DNA of 64,000 nucleotides from Hydrogenobacter thermophilus TK-6 (GTDB lineage Bacteria; Aquificota; Aquificia; Aquificales; Aquificaceae): contig NC_013799.1 of the NCBI RefSeq assembly GCF_000010785.1, positions 62,001 through 126,000 on the forward strand, written 5' to 3'. Below the pieces are notes generated by a model. That model was not told the DNA's origin. It did not search any database and saw only the letters and a list, made by a program, of their open reading frames with translations. Made by a program: the position numbers and the translations under genes. Of this stretch, positions 23,798 through 32,030 are shown one piece after another. How positions within the stretch are numbered: position 1 is the stretch's first letter; each line of letters opens with the position of its first letter.

Positions 23798-24298
23798 CTA
23801 AGAGCTTTTTTCAAAGGTAGTATATTTTATCAGATAGTCGTACATAGAGATATAGGCAAAAAGCACTGCTATCCATAGCATCCATCCACCTAAGGGGCTT
23901 CCTGCCGAGAGTAAGATCAAGCTCAGGAATTCAAAGAAGGTTTTTGTCTTGCCCAGGTATGAGGCCTGCATTGTATAACCTTTCTCCGCACCCATGCTCC
24001 TCAAGAAAGAAACTAAAAGCTCCCTTATTAGCAAAAGAAGAAAAGCTACTGGGTTTATCTGTTGCATGTAAAGAAAGGCAGAAAGTATAGACAGGAAGAA
24101 AATTTTGTCCACCAGAGGGTCAAGGAGAGCACCCCATTTACTTTCCTCTTTGTTCTTTCTTGCTACGCTACCATCCAGCAGGTCCGACAGAGCTCCCAAA
24201 AGTATCAAAACCAAAGCCCACCTTAATTGCCCCAAAATAACAGCATAAAAGGCTGGGAAGGTGATAAGGAACCTCAGAAGGGTTATCAGAGTAGCCAT
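23798..24298 (-). CDS. pgsA: CDP-diacylglycerol--glycerol-3-phosphate 3-phosphatidyltransferase
   Basis: A 166-aa membrane enzyme making phosphatidylglycerol phosphate. The CDP-alcohol phosphotransferase motif is complete: DLLDGSVARKNKEESKWGALLDPLVD (about 40-65), matching D-x2-D-G-x2-A-R-x8-G-x3-D-x3-D. Four to six membrane helices. ATG 24298 (MATLITLLRF) fits the family; it overlaps the upstream ATPase gene by 13 bp. Confidence 0.93.
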   Translation of the reverse strand: MATLITLLRFLITFPAFYAVILGQLRWALVLILLGALSDLLDGSVARKNKEESKWGALLDPLVDKIFFLSILSAFLYMQQINPVAFLLLLIRELLVSFLRSMGAEKGYTMQASYLGKTKTFFEFLSLILLSAGSPLGGWMLWIAVLFAYISMYDYLIKYTTFEKSS

Positions 24299-25050
24299 CC
24301 TAAGGATTTTAACATCAACTGCCCTTCTAAGTCCTTTATTAGCTGGTATGCGGACCTTCCAGAAAAGCCATACCTTTCCCTTGCCCAATCTAAGGCTCTC
24401 TTTTCAAGCTCTTCTGCATCTATCTTTAAGCCCCTTACCTTTGCGTAGTGTCTTACCATGTCCAGATACTCATCCTTGCTAAAGGAGAAAAAGCCCAGTC
24501 TAATTCCAAACCTTTCTACCAAAGAGGCTATCTGAATGCGCCTCTCTTCTGGAAACTTTTCTTCTTCCAGGTTTTCTGGCATTAAGTTCCTTCTGTTGGA
24601 AGTCACATAAACCACTACATTCTTTGGTCTCTCTTCCACATCGCCATCAAGAAGAGATTTTAGCACATTTACCTGCTGGTCGTGTCTTTCAAAAGAGAGG
24701 TCGTCAAAGAAAAGTATGAACTTCTGGCTTGTTCTCCTGAGAAGTCCGTAAAGGTCCGAAAGGTGCAAGATGTCCATCTGATAAACCTGCACAAGCCTTA
24801 GCCCTTTGCTGGCAAAAAGCCCCAGCATAGATTTGACCAAGGAAGACTTTCCTGTACCTCTGTCTCCCCAGAGAAGCGCATCGTGAGCAGGAAGGTCCAT
24901 AACCAGCTTTAAGGTATTTTTCCTTAGCTCCTCTTTCTGTCTTTCTATGTGCAGAAGGTCTTCAAATTTGGGAATGTGGGGGTGCTCTATGGGTTGGAGC
25001 TCTCCGTCCTTGAACCTAAAAGCTAAAAACTCCTCAAAATTTATCCCCAT
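24286..25050 (-). CDS. DUF815-family AAA+ ATPase
   Basis: A 254-aa cytosolic P-loop ATPase. Walker A is LLWGDRGTGKSSLVKSML (about 60-77), Walker B FILFFDDLSFE (about 115), and sensor VVVYVTSNRRNLMPE with the DUF815-typical NRRNLMP. The C-terminal helical lid is typical of AAA+. The biochemical role is not established; the family is widespread in bacteria. It overlaps nadK by 10 bp and pgsA by 13 bp. Confidence 0.85.
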   Translation of the reverse strand: MGINFEEFLAFRFKDGELQPIEHPHIPKFEDLLHIERQKEELRKNTLKLVMDLPAHDALLWGDRGTGKSSLVKSMLGLFASKGLRLVQVYQMDILHLSDLYGLLRRTSQKFILFFDDLSFERHDQQVNVLKSLLDGDVEERPKNVVVYVTSNRRNLMPENLEEEKFPEERRIQIASLVERFGIRLGFFSFSKDEYLDMVRHYAKVRGLKIDAEELEKRALDWARERYGFSGRSAYQLIKDLEGQLMLKSLGWLL

Positions 25051-25862
25051 CTTAACTTCTCCTTCAGGATCTCAAAGAACCCTCTTTTGGGGTTTGGATA
25101 CATAAGGCAGTAATGCTTTGACTTTTTAATAATAATCTCTTCACCCTTTTTGAGTGCCATACCTTTCTGACCGTCAAGGGTCAAAAAAGCCATATTATCT
25201 GGTGATAGGTTTACTATCCTTATCTCAAAACCGCTGGGAAGTACCAGAGGTCTGTTGGAGAGAGTGTGGGGGCATATGGGTACAAAGAGGAGGTTTTCCG
25301 AGAGGGGATAAACTATTGGTCCTCCGGCGGATAGCGCATAAGCCGTTGAACCCGTAGGTGTTGAGATGATAATTCCATCCCCGTATACCCTCATCATGAA
25401 GTCTTTCCCCGCATAAGCGTCAAGCTCCAGCATGCGCGCTATGGTGCTTTTGGACACCACCACATCGTTTAGATAATCGCCTAAGAAGTGTTGTTTCCCT
25501 CCTCTTTTTATGTATGCACAGACCATCATCCTTTTTTGAATACTGAGCTTATCCTCTAAGAGAAGCTCCAGCACCTCAAAGGCGTTTTCCTTTTCTACCT
25601 CCGTAAGAAAGCCAAATCTACCCTCATTTATGCCCAGTATAGGTATGCGGTGCTTGGCTACCAGTCTTGCCCCTGCCAGAAAGGTGCCGTCACCCCCTAT
25701 CACCAGAAGGAGGTCTTTGTCTTTTAGATTTAGCCTGCATCTGTTGCCCCTAAGGTTTACAAACACCTCCGTGGATATTCCCTTTCCCTTCAGAAACTCC
25801 TCTATCTTTCTAGATGTCTCTATGGCTGTCTGGCTATCTTTTACAAAAATTAGCACCTTCAT
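25041..25862 (-). CDS. nadK: NAD kinase
   Basis: NadK, 273 aa, phosphorylates NAD to NADP. LLLVIGGDGTFLAGARL has the GGDGT catalytic motif (about 56-60), LGINEGRFGFLTE the NE motif, and IISTPTGSTAYALSAGGPIV the conserved glycine-rich loop. The C-terminal beta domain is complete. It overlaps gmhA by four bases (ATGA) and DUF815 by ten. Confidence 0.96.
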   Translation of the reverse strand: MKVLIFVKDSQTAIETSRKIEEFLKGKGISTEVFVNLRGNRCRLNLKDKDLLLVIGGDGTFLAGARLVAKHRIPILGINEGRFGFLTEVEKENAFEVLELLLEDKLSIQKRMMVCAYIKRGGKQHFLGDYLNDVVVSKSTIARMLELDAYAGKDFMMRVYGDGIIISTPTGSTAYALSAGGPIVYPLSENLLFVPICPHTLSNRPLVLPSGFEIRIVNLSPDNMAFLTLDGQKGMALKKGEEIIIKKSKHYCLMYPNPKRGFFEILKEKLRWG

Positions 25863-26440
25863 AACAAGTTATCTATAAGCTCACAAAGTACATGCCCGAG
25901 GGTTATGTGGCATTCTTGTATTCTTGCTGTATCGTAAGAAGGGACTATAAAGCTGTAGTGTGCTACATCAACCACTTTACCTCCCTTCCTTCCAGTAAAA
26001 GCTACTGTGGTGGCACCAAGAGCGTGAGCTTTTGAAAGACCTCTTATCACATTCTCTGAATTTCCTGAGGTGGTGATGCCTATGACCACATCGCCTGGCA
26101 TGCAGAGGGCTTCTATCTGCCTTTCAAAAATGGTTTCAAAACCGTAGTCATTCCCTACAGCCGTGAGCACTGAGGTGTCTGTGGTGAGGGCTATGGCTGG
26201 CAGAGCTTTCCTCTCTTTTTTAAACCTTCCTACTATCTCGGCTGCTATGTGCTGGGCATCCGCCGCACTTCCACCGTTGCCAAAAAGAAGGAGCTTATTG
26301 CCATCTTTAAGAGCCTGAGCTATTATCTTACCTACATCAAGGATCTGCTGGGCGTAAAGCTCCACAAAAGCGAGTTTTACATCCGCACTCTCTTTAAAGG
26401 AGTTTATTATCAGCTCCATCATCCTTCTTGAGGCTTCCAA
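25859..26440 (-). CDS. gmhA: sedoheptulose-7-phosphate isomerase
   Basis: GmhA, 193 aa, is a SIS-domain isomerase making D-glycero-D-manno-heptose 7-phosphate for LPS inner core. LLLFGNGGSAADAQHIAAEIVGRF, ALTTDTSVLTAVGNDYGFE, GITTSGNSENVIRG and the C-terminal ECHITLGHVLCELID with zinc-binding residues are diagnostic. A TTG start at 26440 is favoured by GGAGG 7 nt upstream; the alternatives ATG 26422/26419 lack good spacing. It overlaps the ferritin-like gene by 47 bp. Confidence 0.93.
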   Translation of the reverse strand: MEASRRMMELIINSFKESADVKLAFVELYAQQILDVGKIIAQALKDGNKLLLFGNGGSAADAQHIAAEIVGRFKKERKALPAIALTTDTSVLTAVGNDYGFETIFERQIEALCMPGDVVIGITTSGNSENVIRGLSKAHALGATTVAFTGRKGGKVVDVAHYSFIVPSYDTARIQECHITLGHVLCELIDNLL

Positions 26441-27302
26441 CTGTGAGCCTCCTCATGGTTTTGAAAAACTCAGAGAGCATGTGTTTGTGATACTCCTCCT
26501 GGTTTTCTATAAACCTGAAAAGCCTCTGAAGGTCCGGGTCTTTCAAACTCTCCACCACTTTTTTATAATCCTCACCCGTGCTCTGCTCGTAGCTCATCTC
26601 CTGCTTTACCTGCTCTTCCAGCTTTCTGAGAGGCTTGGGAGAGAGGTCCGCCTCTATGCTGGGCATGCCTCCAAGCTCGCCTATCTTTTCTCCTATCTTC
26701 CCCATGTGAGTCATGCTCTCAATGGCAAGGTCCAGCATTATGTCCCTGTAGGTGCAGTCCTTGGTGTGGAAAAACTGATAAAGGTAATTTATTATAGTTT
26801 GGTACTCTTCCTTTAAAAACCTGTTTAGGACTTCCAAAGTCTTAGGGTCTGCCTTTTGGGCTTGTCCTTCTATTAGCAGGCTCTCCTTTGCCAGCTCTTT
26901 AAGTTCTGTAAACTCTATCCTGTGGTCCTCCTCGTCCTTTATGACCCTCTCCAGCAGTCTTTTTACGCTCTCATCCTTTACCACTTCCAGCTGTTTTGTG
27001 TAAGTTTCTATAGCCATTTGCTCTGCATCCACATCCTTTGAGAGCATGTCCTCCCAGTCTGGTCCCCCCACCACTATCATGTCTTCCAGCCTGTCTAGAA
27101 CCACCTGTCCCCCAAGACTTACCACCTTCTGGGCAAACCACTTGAGGTGTCTCATCTCCTGCCTTGCTATGACCTCTATCTCCTCCGTTATGTTCTTGTC
27201 GGTTATGAGGAAGATGTGGTAGAGGTACTGGACTATGGCGGAGTGTTCAAGGGCAACATCGTAAAGAAGCAGGTTGATAAGCTCTCTTTTGTTCATGTTC
27301 AT
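26394..27302 (-). CDS. tandem ferritin-like domain protein
   Basis: A 302-aa helical protein with two ferritin-like four-helix units. Unit 1 (about 5-145) has EHSAIVQYLYHIFL, ARQEMRHLKWFAQKV and IKDEEDHRIEF, i.e. the E...ExxH...E...ExxH di-iron ligand pattern. Unit 2 (about 160-295) has EEYQTIINYLYQFF, AIESMTHMGKIGEKIGELG and ENQEEYHKHML; its second motif (ESMTHM) still keeps E and H. Function in iron or oxidative-stress handling is inferred. ATG 27302 overlaps the phosphorylase stop (TGATG); ATG 27296, 8 nt after GAGG, is an alternative. Confidence 0.78.
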   Translation of the reverse strand: MNMNKRELINLLLYDVALEHSAIVQYLYHIFLITDKNITEEIEVIARQEMRHLKWFAQKVVSLGGQVVLDRLEDMIVVGGPDWEDMLSKDVDAEQMAIETYTKQLEVVKDESVKRLLERVIKDEEDHRIEFTELKELAKESLLIEGQAQKADPKTLEVLNRFLKEEYQTIINYLYQFFHTKDCTYRDIMLDLAIESMTHMGKIGEKIGELGGMPSIEADLSPKPLRKLEEQVKQEMSYEQSTGEDYKKVVESLKDPDLQRLFRFIENQEEYHKHMLSEFFKTMRRLTVGSLKKDDGADNKLL

Positions 27303-28978
27303 CACCTCAATCCTATTTGGTACACCTTACTAATATACTCGCTTACCATCCTGTGGGTGTTGAAAAAGGGTCCCACGGTGGCTATGGAGTTCTTCATCAT
27401 GAATACCCACTGGTCTTTGCTGGTGTAGTACATGGGCAGTATAACATAGGCGAGCTTCCCGTATATGTCCTCCAGGTCTTCCTCGTCATTAGACTCGGAC
27501 ATATCGCTCCAGCTGGGTCTGGGACCTATTCCCCAGCCATTTATGCCCTCTATGCCACCCTCCAGCCACCAGCCATCCCATGTGGAGAAGTTTAAAACTC
27601 CGTTCATGGCAGCCTTCATACCGCTGGTGCCACAAGCCTCATAGGGTCTTTTGGGATTGTTGAGCCACACATCGCACCCAGCCACCAGAAGCTTTGCCAT
27701 GTCTATGCTGTAGTTTTCAAGGAAGGCAACCTTCACTTTGCTGGTTCTTTGTTTTAGAGCCTGAATTTTTGAGAATATGTCCGCTATCATCTCCTTGCCC
27801 ATCGAGTCCTTGGGATGAGCTTTGCCTGCAAAGACTATCTGAAGCTCCCCGAAGTGCTCCGCTACGTAGATGAGCCTGTCTATATCTCTGAGTATTAGGT
27901 TGTTCCTCTTGTAGGCTGTGACCCTCCTTGCCACTCCTATGGTCAGCACATCATCGCTGAAACCAGCTCCTGTTGTCTTGTTTATGTAGTTTACAAGCTC
28001 GTTCTTGACTTTGTTGTGCTTTTTGAGAAGAAGTTCAGAAGGCACTCTGTAGACCTGATTTAGCAACACCGGGTTTTCGTCCCACGCGGGCATGTATTCG
28101 TTGAAAAGCTCCTGAAGCTCGGGATGTATCCACCTTCTGTGGTATACGCCGTTGGTTACATACTCAAGCTCACAGGGACCCTCTGTGGGAACTTGGTCTA
28201 TCAGTATGTTTTTTGTCACAAACATGTGCTTGTAGGATACTGCGTTTACCTTGCAGGAGTATCTCAGGGCAAAAGCGGACAGGTTTAGAAAGCCGTCAAT
28301 GGCTTCCTTGTTCCAGTCTATGTGGTCATAGAGCTTTAACTCCTGCTTTACCATGTCTATGGGGAATTTGTCGTGTCCTGCAGGCACAGGCGTGTGAGTG
28401 GTAAAAACGCATCTGCTTCTTACCTTCTGGAAGTCTCCCAGCTCTCTCAGAAGCTCCACCACCAGCAGGGCGGAGTGGCTCTCGTTTTTGTGATAAACGC
28501 TTATGTTGTATCCGAGAGCTTTCAAAACCCTGTAACCTCCTATACCCAGAAGCATCTCCTGCCTGAGCCTGTATAGACCCTCGTCAAGGTATAGCCTTTC
28601 GTTGAGCCTCCTTATGTCCGGCTCATTCCCGGGAATGTCCGTATCCAGAAAAATGACCTTTATGTCTCCGTGCCCCCTCAGTGTGTACTCCCAGGCTCTA
28701 ACTTTCTGCTCCTTATCGCCAAAGTGCATCCTCACTTCCACATCAAGGGGGGTGAGTACTTTCTTATAATCCCAGAGAGTGTCAAAATCCAGCTGCATCC
28801 CGTGATGCGTTATCTTTTGAAGCGTATAACCTTTCTTGTAGAGGAGGGTGATACAAACTGCGGGAATGCTCAGGTCCGCAAAGGAGTAGAGGGTATCACC
28901 CGCAAGGGTTCCAAGTCCTCCACTGTATGTGGGTATTCTATCCTCAAGACCAAGCTCCATCACAAAATACGCTATCAT
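27302..28978 (-). CDS. glgP: alpha-glucan phosphorylase, downstream copy
   Basis: A 558-aa GT35 phosphorylase of the short bacterial/archaeal type (about 550-600 aa), releasing glucose 1-phosphate from glycogen or maltodextrin. Seen: MELGLEDRIPTYSGGLGTLAGD, HKNESHSALLVVELL, CVFTTHTPVPAGHD, YVTNGVYHRRW, and EACGTSGMKAAMNG with the PLP lysine (about 455). It begins by ATGA overlap with the stop of a paralog. A 241-bp block (27459-27699) is 98% identical to that paralog, while the rest is far more diverged. Confidence 0.93.
   Translation of the reverse strand: MIAYFVMELGLEDRIPTYSGGLGTLAGDTLYSFADLSIPAVCITLLYKKGYTLQKITHHGMQLDFDTLWDYKKVLTPLDVEVRMHFGDKEQKVRAWEYTLRGHGDIKVIFLDTDIPGNEPDIRRLNERLYLDEGLYRLRQEMLLGIGGYRVLKALGYNISVYHKNESHSALLVVELLRELGDFQKVRSRCVFTTHTPVPAGHDKFPIDMVKQELKLYDHIDWNKEAIDGFLNLSAFALRYSCKVNAVSYKHMFVTKNILIDQVPTEGPCELEYVTNGVYHRRWIHPELQELFNEYMPAWDENPVLLNQVYRVPSELLLKKHNKVKNELVNYINKTTGAGFSDDVLTIGVARRVTAYKRNNLILRDIDRLIYVAEHFGELQIVFAGKAHPKDSMGKEMIADIFSKIQALKQRTSKVKVAFLENYSIDMAKLLVAGCDVWLNNPKRPYEACGTSGMKAAMNGVLNFSTWDGWWLEGGIEGINGWGIGPRPSWSDMSESNDEEDLEDIYGKLAYVILPMYYTSKDQWVFMMKNSIATVGPFFNTHRMVSEYISKVYQIGLR
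27459..27699 (-). repeat. gene-converted block, copy 1
   Basis: 241 bp matching 29135-29375 with only four mismatches (237/241), at a constant offset of 1676 bp. It encodes the C-terminal active-site region. Identity stops abruptly at both ends. Confidence 0.9.
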
Positions 28979-30636
28979 AGCTTTAACCCGGCGGAGTATA
29001 TTTTGACAAAGTACTCGCTCACCATCCTGTAAGTGTTAAAACACGGGCCTACAGTTGCTATGCTGTTTTTCATAAGCTTTACCCACTCATCCTGATAGTT
29101 ATAATACATGGGCAGTATTATGTGCTGGAGTTTTCCGTATATGTCCTCCAGGTCTTCCTCGTCATTAGACTCGGACATATCGCTCCAGCTGGGTCTGGGA
29201 CCTATTCCCCAGCCGTTTATGCCCTCTATGCCACCCTCCAGCCACCAGCCATCCCATGTGGAGAGGTTTAAAACTCCGTTCATGGCAGCCTTCATACCGC
29301 TGGTGCCACAAGCTTCGTAGGGTCTTTTGGGATTGTTGAGCCACACATCGCACCCAGCCACCAGAAGCTTTGCCAGACCTATACCGTAGTTTTCCAAAAA
29401 GACCATCCTCAGGCTCTTTGTTTTACTTTTTGCATAGCTTATCTTGTCGTTTATGTCCTTTATGATAGCCTTGCCATCGCTGTCCGCAGGGTGAGCTCTG
29501 CCGGCAAAGACCACCTGAAGACATCCGAACCTCTCGGATATTCTTATGAGCCTGTCTATGTCTTTGAGTATGAGGTTGTTTCTCTTGTAGGCTGTTATTC
29601 TCCTTGCTATACACAGTATGGGACACTCGGGCACGAAACTAACATCGTAATTTTTGTTTATAAAGGTGATCAGTCTCTCCTTAGCTTCTGAGTGAGCCTT
29701 GAGGAGTTCTATGGATGGTATGTCATGAGCCTGTTTGAGAAGGGCAGGGTTATCATCCCATCCTAGTATGTATCTGTCAAAGAGGTCCTTCATCTCCTCG
29801 CACACCCATCTTCTGTGATAAACTCCGTTGGTGATGTAGTCTACATCTCTGAAGGCATAGCTCCTGCGGGTTATAAACCTGTGCCTTAAGGATACCGCAT
29901 TTACTATGGAGCTGTACCTGGCACTCAGAAGAGAAAGGTCCAGCTGACCATCGTCTGTTGCCTCCTTCTCCCAATCTATGCCATCATACATCTTCAGGTA
30001 TTCCTTCACCATACTTAATGGGAAGGTGTCATGCCCAACCGGTAGGGAGGTGTGGGTGGTAAAGACTACCTTTTTTTTCACATCTTCAACATCTTTGCTC
30101 TCTTTCAAAAGCTCAAACAGCAAAAAGGCAGAATGACTTTCGTTTATGTGATAAAGGGCTATATCGTACCCCAGAGCCTTAAGAGCCCTATAACCCCCAA
30201 TACCGAGGACTACCTCCTGTATGAGCCTTCTCTCCTTGTCGCTGTAATAGAGCCTTTGAAAGGCTTCTCTCACTTTTTCATCATTACCATCAAGGTCGCC
30301 GTCAAGGAAAAGCACCTTTATGTCCCTCTTACCCTTTACCGTGTACTCCCACACCCGTAGCTTCTGCTTTCTTTCTCCTATAGGCACTTCCACTTCAACC
30401 GATAGAGGTCTTAACACTTCCTGGTAGTCCCAAATATCCTCCAAGTCAGCCTGCCTTCCATCCTTGGCTATCTTCTGGTAAACATATCCCTTCTTGTACA
30501 AAAGAGTCACGCAGACCGCAGGTATGCCAAGGTCAGCAAAGGTAAGTATGGTATCACCTATTAGAGTGCCAAGTCCACCGCTGTAGGTAGGTATACTCTC
30601 CTCCAGCCCTACTTCCATCACAAAATAAGCTATCAT
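28975..30636 (-). CDS. glgP: alpha-glucan phosphorylase, upstream copy
   Basis: A 553-aa paralog of the preceding protein. VGLEESIPTYSGGLGTLIGD, HINESHSAFLLFELL, VVFTTHTSLPVGHD, and EACGTSGMKAAMNG with the PLP lysine (about 449) are all intact, so both copies look functional. Tandem phosphorylases may differ in substrate length or regulation. It is the first gene of the minus-strand run to lysA. TATATT lies 5 nt before ATG 30636, within a 20-bp gap to the divergent MFS gene. Confidence 0.93.
   Translation of the reverse strand: MIAYFVMEVGLEESIPTYSGGLGTLIGDTILTFADLGIPAVCVTLLYKKGYVYQKIAKDGRQADLEDIWDYQEVLRPLSVEVEVPIGERKQKLRVWEYTVKGKRDIKVLFLDGDLDGNDEKVREAFQRLYYSDKERRLIQEVVLGIGGYRALKALGYDIALYHINESHSAFLLFELLKESKDVEDVKKKVVFTTHTSLPVGHDTFPLSMVKEYLKMYDGIDWEKEATDDGQLDLSLLSARYSSIVNAVSLRHRFITRRSYAFRDVDYITNGVYHRRWVCEEMKDLFDRYILGWDDNPALLKQAHDIPSIELLKAHSEAKERLITFINKNYDVSFVPECPILCIARRITAYKRNNLILKDIDRLIRISERFGCLQVVFAGRAHPADSDGKAIIKDINDKISYAKSKTKSLRMVFLENYGIGLAKLLVAGCDVWLNNPKRPYEACGTSGMKAAMNGVLNLSTWDGWWLEGGIEGINGWGIGPRPSWSDMSESNDEEDLEDIYGKLQHIILPMYYNYQDEWVKLMKNSIATVGPCFNTYRMVSEYFVKIYSAGLKL
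29135..29375 (-). repeat. gene-converted block, copy 2
   Basis: Partner of 27459-27699; four substitutions in 241 bp, including silent positions. Flanking phosphorylase sequence is strongly diverged. Confidence 0.9.
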
Positions 30637-30656
30637 TTGAGAATATATTTTAACGC
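30637..30656. promoter_or_regulatory. 20-bp bidirectional promoter, glgP / MFS transporter
   Basis: The entire gap between divergent start codons. Plus strand TATATT (30644-30649) is 7 nt before the MFS ATG, and minus strand TATATT (30647-30642) is 5 nt before the glgP ATG; the two share the palindrome AATATATT. No SD on either side. Confidence 0.55.
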
Positions 30657-31997
30657 ATGAGATTTATAAGCACAGACATAACCTGCAGGCTTGACAGCCT
30701 TCCCTGGTGCAGGTTTCACACCATGTTCGTACTGGCTCTTGGCATCACATGGGTGCTGGATGCCTTTGAAGTGGTGATAGTCAGCGCAGTCCTAAAGCCC
30801 ATGTCTAAAGCTTTGAACTTTACACCTACCCAGAGCTCTCTTATGGTAAGCGGTTTTCTTCTGGGAGCTATAATTGGCTCCTTTCTCTTTGGTTATCTGG
30901 CGGACAAATACGGCAGGAAAAAGCTGTTTCTTCTTACTCTTCTGCTATATGCAGGAGGGACTTTTCTTACGGGCTTTGCCAACAGCTTTGAATCAGCTCT
31001 TTTTTTTAGAATAATTGCGGGTGCAGGCATAGGTGGTGAGTTTGCAGCCATCCACTCAGCCATAGATGAGTTTGTGCCTTCAAGACATAGGGGAAAGGTG
31101 GACGGTACAATTTCTGCACTCTGGAACTTGGGGAGCGTGCTGGCATCACTGAGCGCATCTCTCATACTTTCTTACTTTCATGAAGAGTTTGCATGGCGAT
31201 TTGCCTTCTTGTTGGGAGGAGTTTTGGCTCTTGCGGTTCTCTTCGTAAGGCTGTATGTTCCCGAATCTCCAAGATGGCTTCTTTCAAAAGGAAGAGTGCA
31301 GGAAGCTGAAAGCATAGTCCAGAGGTTGGAGAAGATGGCGGGAGGACGCTATAGCATTCAAAAGTGCGATATTCCAGTGTTTGAAGGAAGCATTTGGAAT
31401 GCTACCAAGCTCATACTTTCTAGCTACAGGTGGCGCTTTGTGTTTAGCTCTCTCATGAGCATCACCATACTCTCTGCATACTACGGACTGATAACTCTCA
31501 TACCAACCAGCTTCTCCTCAGCCTTTGGCTTTAGCAGTCAGGAAATTCCCGGGATTCTTCTGGTGGGAAGTCTGGGTGGTCTTGTGGGAGGTCTTGCAGT
31601 GGCTTTCATGAACGATGCTTTGGGGCGCAAAATCACCGGCTCTTTGGTGAGCTTTTTAGCCTTTCTTCTTTCTCTGCTTTTCCTCTCGCCTTTAGACTTT
31701 AACAACGTTTACTTTGCCTACTCCCTAATAGCTTTTTCCTTCGCCTCTGTAGCTTATGTTTCCTCAACGGAGATATACCCATCCTACCTTCGGGCTTATG
31801 CCATAGGACTGTTTTCGGTTATAGGGAGGGTTTCGGGAGCTCTTTCACCCGTACTTCTTGTAAAACTCTCCTCTCTGGACTATGCCTACGGCGTTCTGGG
31901 GCTTTCTCTCTTTTGGCTTTTGGGGTTCCTAGCTTTTCTGGTGTGGGCTATAAAGGGCAAGGAAGCCAAGGGAAAGAGCATAGAGGAGATAACCTAA
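30657..31997 (+). CDS. MFS transporter (sugar/organic-acid type)
   Basis: A 446-aa major facilitator with about 12 helices. Between TM2 and TM3 it has FGYLADKYGRKKLF (DRxGRR-like motif); RIIAGAGIGGEFAAIHSAIDEFVPSRHRGKVDG is the sugar/aromatic-acid family TM4 to TM5 signature, and PESPRWLLSKGR starts the central loop. NDALGRKITG is the mirrored motif in the second half. The substrate is not predictable; sugars, aromatic acids and phosphate are all possible in this branch. A leaderless-type start faces glgP. Confidence 0.85.
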   Translation: MRFISTDITCRLDSLPWCRFHTMFVLALGITWVLDAFEVVIVSAVLKPMSKALNFTPTQSSLMVSGFLLGAIIGSFLFGYLADKYGRKKLFLLTLLLYAGGTFLTGFANSFESALFFRIIAGAGIGGEFAAIHSAIDEFVPSRHRGKVDGTISALWNLGSVLASLSASLILSYFHEEFAWRFAFLLGGVLALAVLFVRLYVPESPRWLLSKGRVQEAESIVQRLEKMAGGRYSIQKCDIPVFEGSIWNATKLILSSYRWRFVFSSLMSITILSAYYGLITLIPTSFSSAFGFSSQEIPGILLVGSLGGLVGGLAVAFMNDALGRKITGSLVSFLAFLLSLLFLSPLDFNNVYFAYSLIAFSFASVAYVSSTEIYPSYLRAYAIGLFSVIGRVSGALSPVLLVKLSSLDYAYGVLGLSLFWLLGFLAFLVWAIKGKEAKGKSIEEIT

Positions 31998-32030
31998 ACA
32001 TGACCACAAATATAGACTTTCCTCGGTGAG

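Noticed and set aside
27302-30636. Tandem phosphorylases as assembly duplication
   Set aside because: Outside the 241-bp block the copies are clearly different genes with distinct flanks.
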